64,000 nt of DNA, taken from positions 111,067 through 175,066 of the forward strand of contig JAFWEX010000022.1 of the NCBI GenBank assembly GCA_017512705.1, given 5' to 3'. This DNA comes from Paenibacillus sp. (GTDB taxonomy: Bacteria > Bacillota > Bacilli > Paenibacillales > Paenibacillaceae). The position numbers were made by a program, and so were the translations under genes. This document shows positions 18,748 through 26,274 of this stretch, in pieces. The first letter of the stretch is position 1; every line of letters starts with the position of its first letter. Under the pieces are notes generated by a model that saw only the letters and a list, made by a program, of their open reading frames with translations, was not told the origin of the DNA and did no database searches.

Positions 18748-18796
18748 CTTGCAATTGCAGTAGTAGACATAATAAATGGAATGTTAATAAAAAAAT

Positions 18797-18846
18797 AAAG
18801 AACAGAGCTGACCGCTGTAAAAGCGGCCAGTCCTGTTCTTTTTTGT
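18797..18846. terminator. terminator between thiI and the convergent TerC gene
   Basis: AAAGAACAG pairs with CTGTTCTTT, with an inner CTGACCGCT/AGCGGCCAG stem, flanked by A-tract and T-tract, so likely bidirectional. Confidence 0.85.
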
Positions 18847-18880
18847 ATTTACATGTGCAAGATCGTTGTATCAGAATTCG

Positions 18881-19582
18881 TTACGAATAGGAGTGTTGCG
18901 GTTTATTCTGCTTTTTGTTACTACTAGAACGTTTACGATAACCCGCAAGGACAATACCGCAAATCACCACAGCGATAAAAAGAATACGCAGGGCAGGATG
19001 CTCGTTGAAAAAGGGCATGATCCGTTGTTCTTCGGTAATCATGTTCGAAGCGGTGTAACCCAGTACAATCGCTCCAATATAGATAATCCATGGAAACCGA
19101 TTAATGAGTTTGATAAACAAGGTACTACCCCAGACGATAATAGGGACGCTAATCAATAGGCCGAGAATGACAAGTACCAAATGTTGCTGCGCAGCTCCGG
19201 CTACAGCAATTACATTATCGAGCCCCATGGCTGCATCTGCGATGATGATCGTGCGGATGGCGGCCCACAGCGACGATCCAGCCTGAATATCATTATGCTC
19301 ATCTTCCTGATCAGCTAACAGTTTGTAGGCAATCCAGATCAGGAGTAGACCGCCTGCAAGTAGGAGCCAAGGTACTTTTAGCAGCCATAATACAATGATG
19401 GTAGCCACAATTCGAATGAGAAGAGCACCGCCTGTACCATACAGAATAGCTTTTTTTTGTACAGAAGGGTGTAAGTTTCTGGCGGCAAGGCCAATGACAA
19501 TTGCGTTATCTCCAGCCAGGATCAGATCGATAAAAACAATGTTCAATAAGGCTAGCCAAAATGTGGGACTAAACGGCTCCAT
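18881..19582 (-). CDS. TerC family integral membrane protein (YjbE-like), copy 1
   Basis: 233 aa, about seven membrane helices and a basic, His/Ser-rich tail (KRSSSNKKQNKPQHSYS). The two TerC hallmark acidic motifs are present: DLILAGDNAIVIGLA in helix 1 and DAAMGLDNVIAVAGAA after a cytosolic loop. TerC proteins such as YceF/YkoY in B. subtilis are linked to Mn export and metalation of secreted enzymes. The exact substrate here is inferred. It is divergent from a second TerC gene only 89 bases away; no Mn riboswitch (yybP-ykoY type) fits in that gap. Confidence 0.9.
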   Translation of the reverse strand: MEPFSPTFWLALLNIVFIDLILAGDNAIVIGLAARNLHPSVQKKAILYGTGGALLIRIVATIIVLWLLKVPWLLLAGGLLLIWIAYKLLADQEDEHNDIQAGSSLWAAIRTIIIADAAMGLDNVIAVAGAAQQHLVLVILGLLISVPIIVWGSTLFIKLINRFPWIIYIGAIVLGYTASNMITEEQRIMPFFNEHPALRILFIAVVICGIVLAGYRKRSSSNKKQNKPQHSYS

Positions 19583-19671
19583 GGCGTTATGTCACTCCTT
19601 ATATATTCTTCAATCATTAAGAATAGCATGTACATCTTTTACATACAAGTTAGAATGAGGGGGATGAGGAG

Positions 19672-20331
19672 ATGGATACGCTATGGCTATTAACGCAAAT
19701 TTTAATGATTAATCTGGTGCTGAGTGGGGATAATGCCGTCGTTATCGCATTGGCGAGCAAAGATCTACCCCCGGCTCAACGTCAAAAGGCAGTCTGGTGG
19801 GGTGCATTCGGTGCAGTGATTTTACGCTGTATCCTTACTTTTGTGGCGGTGTTACTACTGGGTATTCCGTATATTCAAGCGGCGGGTGGGCTGTTATTAT
19901 TCTGGATCGCAATGAAACTACTGCTTCAAAATGACGATGAAGTACAAGTTCGGAATGCATCTACCACCTGGAGAGCGATTCAAACGATACTGGTTGCGGA
20001 CTTTGTAATGAGTCTGGACAATGTGTTAGCGATTGCTGCGTTGGCGGATGGAGATTTGGCTTTGATTGTCATTGGTATTGCGATTAGTATTCCCATCGTT
20101 GTATGGGGCAGTGGCCTCATTGTAGGTCTGCTGAAGCGTTTTCCCATTCTGGTGTTTGTTGGATCAGGTATCCTGGCTTTTACCGCGGGAGAGATGTTAA
20201 TGAAAGATCCGAAGCTTGGGGAATGGCTGGGAGGGATGGCAGCGGAAGCGCACGTGATGCTACCCATAGCTTTGGCTGGCTTGGTCATTGCAGCAGGAGG
20301 AGCGCACAGGTTCGTTCGCCGGAATGTTTAG
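19672..20331 (+). CDS. TerC family integral membrane protein (YjbE-like), copy 2
   Basis: 219 aa, about seven helices. Acidic motifs match copy 1: NLVLSGDNAVVIALASKDLP and DFVMSLDNVLAIAALADG. They share helix layout but differ through most of their length, so the duplication is old. ATG 19672 has GATGAGGAG six bases upstream. Probably a divalent metal (Mn) transporter; the family role is known only in part. Divergent from copy 1, suggesting a shared control region. Confidence 0.9.
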   Translation: MDTLWLLTQILMINLVLSGDNAVVIALASKDLPPAQRQKAVWWGAFGAVILRCILTFVAVLLLGIPYIQAAGGLLLFWIAMKLLLQNDDEVQVRNASTTWRAIQTILVADFVMSLDNVLAIAALADGDLALIVIGIAISIPIVVWGSGLIVGLLKRFPILVFVGSGILAFTAGEMLMKDPKLGEWLGGMAAEAHVMLPIALAGLVIAAGGAHRFVRRNV

Positions 20332-20708
20332 ATGATGTATTAACTCTGTGATATAAAATAATCGAGGGGTGTCATTAAGGCACCCTATCTCACAATTGGT
20401 TTTGTAGCGTTCCACCGATCGGTGCGGACTTTTTTGACGTATGAAAAGCAATTGTTGGATCCATACAGCTATTGCCTAAATTATATCTATTCTCATTCAT
20501 GGAAATACAGGATAATACAGGAGGCGAGGTATTGTTCTACTCGAGTAAAGAAGCGCTGATTTTCGACATCAAGTATAGTTTTTTGGAGGAACATCAGATA
20601 CACTAGAAATAGTGGTGAAAGCTCGATTTTGTATCAAAAATTCGTATAATGCCTGAGTCAGCACACACATTGGAAGTTACATAGCTGAGAAAACAAGAGG
20701 TGAATAGG
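20332..20708. other. intergenic region, 377 bp
   Basis: Contains a weak hairpin (20365-20386, GGGTG/CACCC), a palindrome CACCGATCGGTG (near 20413) followed by a short T-tract that may terminate the TerC gene, and a 24-codon frame from TTG 20532 to 20606 with a perfect AGGAGG seven bases upstream. TATAAT at 20645-20650 (preceded at 16 bp by TCGATT) is the likely -10 for the next gene. Confidence 0.45.
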
Positions 20709-21203
20709 ATGAAAAATGAGAGAGCTATCGGACTATTTATTGTAGTTGCGGGTTTTGTGATTTTACTTGGAAAATTAGGAGTTTTCGGATTTATTGGCCG
20801 AAATTTCTGGCCGCTTCTGCTTTTGCTACCGGGTATTGCTCTTTATGCACTATTTTATGCTCGGACTGCACCGTCCTGGTCTTTAGTACCGGCGGGCATA
20901 CTCACCGTATATGGGGTGTTGTTCAGCATAACGAACATATGGGGAGCTGGACTCATGAGGAATTTGTGGCCACTTCTTCTGTTAGGTATCGCCGCAGGCT
21001 TGTTAGGGTATGGTATGGTTGAGCGCCGAAGACCGGAATTTGTCTATCCTGCCGCACTCATCCTGGGGGCTGTGTCCATCGTATTGTTGGCGTTTACTCT
21101 GCTCCAGACCGGAATCATCTACGTGCTCGCTGTACTCCTCATTATTGGTGGCATCTGGTTACTTACCGGACAAGCTCGTCCAGGCCGAGGAAAGAGATGG
21201 TAA
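20709..21203 (+). CDS. multi-pass membrane protein (LiaF/DUF5668-like transmembrane domain)
   Basis: 164 aa with five to six hydrophobic helices and short loops ending in a basic QARPGRGKRW tail. The repeated pattern FWPLLLLLPGIALYALF and NLWPLLLLGIAAGLLGYGM resembles the N-terminal membrane part of LiaF and DUF5668 proteins, which function in envelope stress signalling; there is no LiaF soluble domain here. ATG 20709 has AAGAGGTGA upstream. Single gene before typA; function unknown. Confidence 0.7.
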   Translation: MKNERAIGLFIVVAGFVILLGKLGVFGFIGRNFWPLLLLLPGIALYALFYARTAPSWSLVPAGILTVYGVLFSITNIWGAGLMRNLWPLLLLGIAAGLLGYGMVERRRPEFVYPAALILGAVSIVLLAFTLLQTGIIYVLAVLLIIGGIWLLTGQARPGRGKRW

Positions 21204-21244
21204 ATATCTCTGCAACTGGCTTGTGCTATTTCGAACGAAATATC

Positions 21245-21272
21245 TTGATTTTTACCTATGATAAATTATAAT
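21245..21272 (+). promoter_or_regulatory. sigma-A-type promoter of typA
   Basis: TTGATT (21245-21250), 16 bp, TATAAT (21267-21272), giving a ~110-base 5' leader for typA. Confidence 0.7.
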
Positions 21273-21289
21273 ATAGGGGATATAGACAT

Positions 21290-21318
21290 GCGTCGGGATA
21301 TCACCGACGCTTATTTTG
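21290..21318 (+). promoter_or_regulatory. hairpin with T-rich tail in the typA leader
   Basis: GCGTCGG (21290-21296), loop GATATCA-like, CCGACGC (21304-21310), then TTATTTTG. It lies just after the predicted typA transcription start, so it could act as an attenuator, or it could terminate the upstream gene. Confidence 0.5.
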
Positions 21319-21391
21319 TGAGTAAACTGCGAAATTGCGGGATGTTCAGTAGATATGAATTTTGAAATTGGAAAGGATATGGATACAAACC

Positions 21392-23239
21392 ATGCATTCA
21401 AGAGAACACATTCGCAATATTGCGATTATTGCCCACGTCGACCACGGTAAAACAACACTCGTCGACAAGTTGCTCCAGCAATCCGGTACTTACCGTGATC
21501 ACGAAACGGTACAGGAGCGCGTAATGGACTCGAACGATTTAGAACGTGAACGCGGTATTACAATTTTGGCCAAAAACACGGCTATAACTTATAAAGACTA
21601 TTTGATTAACATCGTGGATACACCTGGACACGCAGACTTCGGTGGAGAAGTAGAACGTATCATGAAAATGGTTGATGGCGTAGTTCTCGTAGTTGATGCT
21701 TATGAAGGCTGTATGCCACAAACGAAGTTCGTACTTCGTAAAGCACTAGAGTACAATCTGACACCAATTGTTGTTGTAAACAAGATCGACCGTCCATCGG
21801 CTCGTCCGGCTGAGGTTATTGACGAAGTGCTTGATCTTTTCATCGAACTCGGTGCAAATGATGAACAACTTGACTTCCCTGTCGTTTATGCTTCCGCATT
21901 AAACGGTACTTCCAGCATGGAAGATGATCCGGCTAAACAAGATGACAACATGATGGCAATCTACGATACAATTGTAAGTCACATTCCTCATCCAACAGAG
22001 AACGTGGAAGAGCCACTTCAGTTCCTCGTTACCCTGATGGACTACAATGAATACCTCGGACGTATCGCAATCGGTCGTGTGAACCGTGGCGTAATTCGTC
22101 AAGGCCAATCCGTTACTGTTATTATGCGTGATGGCAAAAGCAAAACTGCTCGTATCGAGAAACTGTTTGGTTTCCAAGGTCTGAAACGTATTGAGACCGA
22201 AGAAGCTGGAGCAGGTGACATCGTTGCGATTGCAGGGATTAAAGATATCAACATCGGTGAAACGATCGCTGATCCGAACAATCCTGAAGCTTTGCCGGTT
22301 CTGAAAATTGATGAGCCAACACTGCAAATGACATTCCTCGTAAACAATAGTCCATTCGCAGGTCGTGAAGGTAAATGGGTTACTTCCCGTAAAATTCGTG
22401 AGCGTCTGATGAAAGAGCTTGAAACAGATGTATCTCTTCGTGTAGATGAAACGGATAGTCCGGATGCATTTATCGTTTCTGGTCGTGGTGAGCTTCACCT
22501 TAGTATCTTGATCGAGAACATGCGTCGTGAAGGCTATGAACTTCAAGTATCCAAACCTGAAGTTATCGTAAAAGAAGTTGACGGTAAAAGAATGGAACCC
22601 GTTGAGCGTTTAATGATTGACATCCCGGAAGAGAGCATGGGTGCAGTTATGGAAAGCTTGGGCGCACGCAAAGCAGAGATGGTGAACATGGTTAACTCAG
22701 GTAGCGGACAAGTTCGCTTGGAGTTCCTGATCCCTGCACGTGGTCTCATCGGTTACAGTACAAACTTCCTGACATTGACTCGTGGATACGGTACAATGAA
22801 CCACGCATTCGACAGCTATGCTCCAGTCGTATCCGGTCAAGTAGGTGGACGTCACCAAGGGGTACTGATCTCAACTGAAACGGGTACATCTACGTTTTAT
22901 GGAATGGTGGGTGTTGAAGATCGTGGTACGCTCTTCCTTGAACCTGGAACAGAAATTTACGAAGGTATGATCGTGGGTGAGCATACACGAGACAATGATA
23001 TTGTTGTCAACATCTGTAAAGAGAAGCAACTCTCTAACGTTCGTTCTTCAGGTAAAGATGATACGGTTAAAATCAAAACGCCGATTATCTTCTCGCTGGA
23101 ACAGGCCCTTGAATATCTGAACGACGATGAATACTGTGAGATCACGCCGAAATCGATTCGTCTTCGTAAGAAGCTCCTGAATAAATCCGAGCGTGAGCGT
23201 GCAGAAAAGCAACGCAAAATGGCTCAAAATAACGCGTAA
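21392..23239 (+). CDS. typA: translational GTPase TypA/BipA
   Basis: 615-aa ribosome-binding GTPase that helps 50S assembly and growth at low temperature. G motifs: [10 protein letters not shown] (G1), [12 protein letters not shown] (G2), [16 protein letters not shown] (G3), [10 protein letters not shown] (G4) and the SALNG of VYASALNG (G5). Domain II, two EF-G-like domains and the TypA-specific C-terminal domain follow. ATG 21392 is chosen behind AAAGGATATGGA; the frame extends ten codons further without support. Codon use is strongly biased, suggesting high expression. Followed by ylaH as in B. subtilis (ylaG-ylaH). Confidence 0.97.
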   Translation: MHSREHIRNIAIIAHVDHGKTTLVDKLLQQSGTYRDHETVQERVMDSNDLERERGITILAKNTAITYKDYLINIVDTPGHADFGGEVERIMKMVDGVVLVVDAYEGCMPQTKFVLRKALEYNLTPIVVVNKIDRPSARPAEVIDEVLDLFIELGANDEQLDFPVVYASALNGTSSMEDDPAKQDDNMMAIYDTIVSHIPHPTENVEEPLQFLVTLMDYNEYLGRIAIGRVNRGVIRQGQSVTVIMRDGKSKTARIEKLFGFQGLKRIETEEAGAGDIVAIAGIKDINIGETIADPNNPEALPVLKIDEPTLQMTFLVNNSPFAGREGKWVTSRKIRERLMKELETDVSLRVDETDSPDAFIVSGRGELHLSILIENMRREGYELQVSKPEVIVKEVDGKRMEPVERLMIDIPEESMGAVMESLGARKAEMVNMVNSGSGQVRLEFLIPARGLIGYSTNFLTLTRGYGTMNHAFDSYAPVVSGQVGGRHQGVLISTETGTSTFYGMVGVEDRGTLFLEPGTEIYEGMIVGEHTRDNDIVVNICKEKQLSNVRSSGKDDTVKIKTPIIFSLEQALEYLNDDEYCEITPKSIRLRKKLLNKSERERAEKQRKMAQNNA

Positions 23240-23331
23240 AAACTCACTACCCTAAGAGGTACAAGTTATTTTTTGATGAGACGTTGATGCAGCATTAAAA
23301 GGGATGTTCTTCAGCTAAAACAGTGAAGGGG

Positions 23332-23450
23332 CCGGAATCGATTCTGCAGAAGCGAAGCGCTCGCTTTTGTCACCGAATTTCAACACTTGATAGAGTGTTC
23401 ACAGAAATTCGGGGACAACAGCGATCAAAAGAACGATCCGGAACCGGAAC
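23332..23450. repeat. large imperfect palindrome (possible dispersed repeat or structured RNA)
   Basis: Inner arms of 23 bp at 23359-23381 and 23404-23426 pair with only three mismatches, closing an ACACT/AGTGT mini-stem. Outer arms (CCGGAATCGATTCT from 23332; GAACGATCCGG at 23431-23441) extend the fold to ~120 nt. No open reading frame is supported and no T-tract follows. It fills most of the 303-bp typA-ylaH gap. Confidence 0.7.
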
Positions 23451-23542
23451 GGTCTTATGCGACGAATAGCTTTTATGTGCGCACTATAGTCTCTTCAATC
23501 TCTTAACTTGTACAGCATGATCATGAAAGGAGATGCCTTAAC

Positions 23543-23839
23543 ATGCAAGCATGGTTTGCATCACACCCGATCATTGCCTATATCGTCATCTTTGTACTCA
23601 TTACTTACGTGTATAACAAGGTCTTCCGAGTACGTCAGAAATTGCCGATCGGTAAGGAAATTGTGTTGTATATTTTGATGGCGATGAGCACGTTCATGCT
23701 TCTTATTTTTCAGATCGACAAACTGCCCATCATTCAATGTCTACTGGTAGCTGTAGGTCTGATGTTGTTAGTGCGCGTTCGTTATTATGTTGAAGGTCGT
23801 CAAAAGAAAAAAGCGGAAGCTGCCGCTCGGAACTCATGA
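23543..23839 (+). CDS. ylaH: YlaH-like membrane protein
   Basis: 98 aa with three hydrophobic segments (IIAYIVIFVLITYVY, IVLYILMAMSTFMLLIF, QCLLVAVGLMLLV) and a basic tail (EGRQKKKAEAAARNS). Position directly after typA and length match YlaH of Bacillus; function unknown. ATG 23543 has AAAGGAGATG upstream. Confidence 0.82.
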   Translation: MQAWFASHPIIAYIVIFVLITYVYNKVFRVRQKLPIGKEIVLYILMAMSTFMLLIFQIDKLPIIQCLLVAVGLMLLVRVRYYVEGRQKKKAEAAARNS

Positions 23840-23849
23840 TGCAGTCTAT

Positions 23850-23892
23850 GCACCCACACATCCGTTTTCCTTTGGGAAAGCGGTTGTGTTAT
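23850..23892 (+). terminator. probable terminator after ylaH
   Basis: CACACATCCGTTTTCC pairs with GGAAAGCGGTTGTG around TTTG, followed by TTATATA. The T-tract is weak. Confidence 0.55.
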
Positions 23893-23930
23893 ATATAGAC
23901 TAAGACAGAAGTGATAAAGGTGTTGAGAAC

Positions 23931-24992
23931 ATGAACTCAAATTCAAACGGATTGCCTCCGCGCAGACAAGTTTCTAATTCATCCATCCACTCAGGCAAAA
24001 AGAGTAGCAAGGGAAAGCAACCGAAGAAAAAGAAACGTATGCGTGGGTTGGTTAAAATGTTCCTCAGTCTGCTTGTGATCGGTATTTTGGTAGGTGGAGG
24101 ATATTTGTACTGGATATATAATCAAGTTGCGAATACGGGAATAGACAAACCTGTTCCTCCAGGCATGTCGGCTTCAACCAAACCACTTACGATGTTACTG
24201 CTCGGTACGGATAATCGTCCTGAAACAGGTACATTTCTATCGGATGTTGTGATGGTTGCGGCACTTAATCCGAATACAAAGACCGCAACAGTGGTATCTT
24301 TGCCACGTGACACACGTATTCAGCTTGATGGGTATAAGTCGAATAAATTGAATGCTTATTATCCACGATTCAAAACACAAGAAAAGACTTCTGGCAAAAA
24401 GGCAGAGGACCAGATGAAAGAAATGATGGGCAAGTATCTGGGTATAGATATCAATTATACTACAGTGATCAACTTCCAAGCCTTTCGTGACGCGATCAAT
24501 GCCGTGGGCGGAGTTGACGTTACGGTAGATAAGAACATGTGTTACCGAGATACGGCTGACAATACAGATATCAATCTGAAGGCGGGTCCACAACATCTGG
24601 ATGGGAAAGAAGCTCTTGATTTTGTTCGTTATCGGAAGTCTAATTGTAAACCCAAAACGGATGAGTCCAACGATTTCGATCGAAATAAAAGGCAGAACCA
24701 AGTGATGAATGCGATGCTGGATCAGATGAAATCGCTCGGTGGAATTACCAAGATTGGCAAAGTAGTAAGTGCGGTAGATAAAAACATGACGACAGATGTG
24801 GAATCCGAGCAAATGAAAAATTTTATCGCAACTTATTGGAATATTTCCACGGAAGATGTACACTTTACTCCGGTTACAGGGGAGTGGAGAAGTCCTTATG
24901 TATATATTAATGAGACAGAGCTTGCTAATGCTAAGCAAGCGTTGCAAGATACACTGGCAGGTAAGGTAACAGCTTCGTCCCCGAAACCGTGA
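23931..24992 (+). CDS. LytR-CpsA-Psr (LCP) family protein
   Basis: 353 aa. A basic, Lys/Ser-rich cytosolic N-terminus (~1-40) is followed by one membrane helix (MFLSLLVIGILVGGGYLYW) and an extracytoplasmic LCP domain. Family signatures: TMLLLGTDNRPETG, VVSLPRDTRIQL (Arg binds pyrophosphate), GGVDVTVDKNM and ALDFVRYRKSN. LCP enzymes attach teichoic acids or other anionic glycopolymers to peptidoglycan. ATG 23931 has AAAGGTG eight bases upstream. Not in an obvious operon. Confidence 0.93.
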   Translation: MNSNSNGLPPRRQVSNSSIHSGKKSSKGKQPKKKKRMRGLVKMFLSLLVIGILVGGGYLYWIYNQVANTGIDKPVPPGMSASTKPLTMLLLGTDNRPETGTFLSDVVMVAALNPNTKTATVVSLPRDTRIQLDGYKSNKLNAYYPRFKTQEKTSGKKAEDQMKEMMGKYLGIDINYTTVINFQAFRDAINAVGGVDVTVDKNMCYRDTADNTDINLKAGPQHLDGKEALDFVRYRKSNCKPKTDESNDFDRNKRQNQVMNAMLDQMKSLGGITKIGKVVSAVDKNMTTDVESEQMKNFIATYWNISTEDVHFTPVTGEWRSPYVYINETELANAKQALQDTLAGKVTASSPKP

Positions 24993-25007
24993 AGTTTATT
25001 TTGGGGA

Positions 25008-25037
25008 TTGGAAGCACGCATGGCAGTATGATATAAT
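25008..25037 (+). promoter_or_regulatory. sigma-A-type promoter
   Basis: TTGGAA (25008-25013), 18 bp, TATAAT (25032-25037), 45 bases before the hypothetical gene at 25082. Confidence 0.65.
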
Positions 25038-25081
25038 CACATCGATAAGAATTGCATAATGAAGGTTGGGGGGCTTGTTGA

Positions 25082-25447
25082 ATGTCCGAAGCCGTCATAC
25101 AATTAACAGAAACTCTTCTACAGCAATTCAAAAGGCAGATCTTGGCTATTACCGTTTTTGATGAAGAGATGGTGTATGCTGTTAACGGACGTGCTTTAGT
25201 CCAGCAAGATCCGATTCAAAATGTACCCTTTACGATGTATTGTGTCGACATGAAGATTGAAGCCGTTCAGAATTCGTTGCTTTATGGCGTTCAATGGTCT
25301 TCTGTGCCTCAATTTGTCAATATATATGATCAACGTGCTGCGGAGAAGCTCGATGAGCAAGTCTTTTCGGCCATGAAAAAAAGCCTAGTGAGAGATCACT
25401 GGGCTTTTTGTTGTCTTTTTTCGGATGTATGTTGTTGCATGTATTGA
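25082..25447 (+). CDS. hypothetical protein whose frame runs through its own terminator
   Basis: 121 codons from ATG 25082 (GGTTGGGGGGCTT upstream). Not recognised. The first ~100 residues look like a compact alpha/beta protein (QILAITVFDEEMVYAVNGRAL). The last ~22 codons (from KKSLVRDHWAFCC) are encoded by the terminator hairpin and by the antisense of the next gene, which is odd. An A7 run after ATG at 25374 precedes this tail. With six A the frame would read MKKA and stop at the TAG at 25386, inside the stem. Either an indel removed the natural stop or the tail is real. Confidence 0.6.
   Translation: MSEAVIQLTETLLQQFKRQILAITVFDEEMVYAVNGRALVQQDPIQNVPFTMYCVDMKIEAVQNSLLYGVQWSSVPQFVNIYDQRAAEKLDEQVFSAMKKSLVRDHWAFCCLFSDVCCCMY
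25376..25410. terminator. bidirectional terminator inside the end of the 25082 frame
   Basis: AAAAAGCCTAGTGA, loop GAGA, TCACTGGGCTTTTT, with A-tract on one side and T-tract on the other. It lies between convergent genes but overlaps the annotated end of both. Confidence 0.85.
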
Positions 25448-26046
25448 TCCTGAGCTGGTTCATTCGGGTTCTGGCGAACCTTGACGTCTTTCGGAAGCTG
25501 TGGAATGATTCTGCCTACCATGTCCGCAAGTTCTGAAGCGAATCCGGATATCGGGTGTCCTTGGCGAATATGCTCACCAATCTCTTTAATACGTTCGGAG
25601 ACGTCTGCATCGGCGGTAACGATGGAATCTACACCCTCAGGATCTTTGCGTAAGGCTTCTGCAACGGAGTATTTAATGGTGCCAACACGTGCCCGTTCCA
25701 GATCCCCATCTACATCGATACCAACGATAGCTGTGTTTCCGAGGATGATGCAATTAGCATTTTGTACACCTTCAACTTGTTTGGCAAGAGCTTTGAGATG
25801 ACTCACGCGCTTTTCATTGGACATTTTACCGTGATCCGTACCATTCGCGATATCATGTACTTCGCCTGTATTTTCGTTGAATTGGTCGATACGCGAAGCA
25901 TTCATTCGATCATCATGCTGAGTTGTAATGTTTCCTCCGTAACTTCTAGGGTGCATCTGATGCGGTTCCTGTGAAGCGTTACGTGTAGAGGTATTACAGC
26001 CAGTAAGTATACAGATTAGAAGCATTGTACATATCATCTTTTTCAA
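25396..26046 (-). CDS. YhcN/YlaJ family sporulation lipoprotein
   Basis: 216 aa. Signal peptide with lipobox LTGC (Cys ~17) is followed by a His/Asn-rich disordered stretch and a conserved domain (SHLKALAKQVEGVQNANCIILGNTAIVGIDVDGDL, then VAEALRKDPEGVDSIVTAD) typical of YhcN/YlaJ spore lipoproteins. Probable start is TTG 26046 with AAAGGATG seven bases upstream. It lies between typA-ylaH and phoH, as ylaJ does in B. subtilis, but inverted. Such proteins sit in the spore inner membrane and affect germination or outgrowth. Confidence 0.88.
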   Translation of the reverse strand: MKKMICTMLLICILTGCNTSTRNASQEPHQMHPRSYGGNITTQHDDRMNASRIDQFNENTGEVHDIANGTDHGKMSNEKRVSHLKALAKQVEGVQNANCIILGNTAIVGIDVDGDLERARVGTIKYSVAEALRKDPEGVDSIVTADADVSERIKEIGEHIRQGHPISGFASELADMVGRIIPQLPKDVKVRQNPNEPAQDQYMQQHTSEKRQQKAQ

Positions 26047-26170
26047 AGGTATTCATCCTTTCTTGGAGTTTTTCAGAATGGTTGACAATTATTTTGCCCT
26101 AGTCGAATACATTTATGTATGGGAGTATGATTGTCCATGCCACTGCTGAACTTTGCACGATTTAGATGAG

Positions 26171-26225
26171 CTCGGGAATGGTAGGAAACGGAATGCTCAC
26201 ACAGAGCACCTTCGTCATTCCCGAG
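26171..26225 (+). promoter_or_regulatory. nested stem-loop upstream of phoH
   Basis: A perfect 10-bp pair, CTCGGGAATG (26171-26180) with CATTCCCGAG (26216-26225), encloses a TGCTC/GAGCA mini-hairpin (26194-26208). No T-tract follows. It lies 50 bases before the phoH start, so it is a leader structure or a protein-binding palindrome. Confidence 0.55.
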
Positions 26226-26274
26226 ACCACGTTCCAGCCCATGCCTTTAACGACGCCGCTTTGGAGGGGATTGA

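Noticed and set aside
19583-19671. yybP-ykoY manganese riboswitch upstream of the TerC genes
   Set aside because: The gap is 89 bp and shared by divergent genes; the conserved riboswitch core is not seen.
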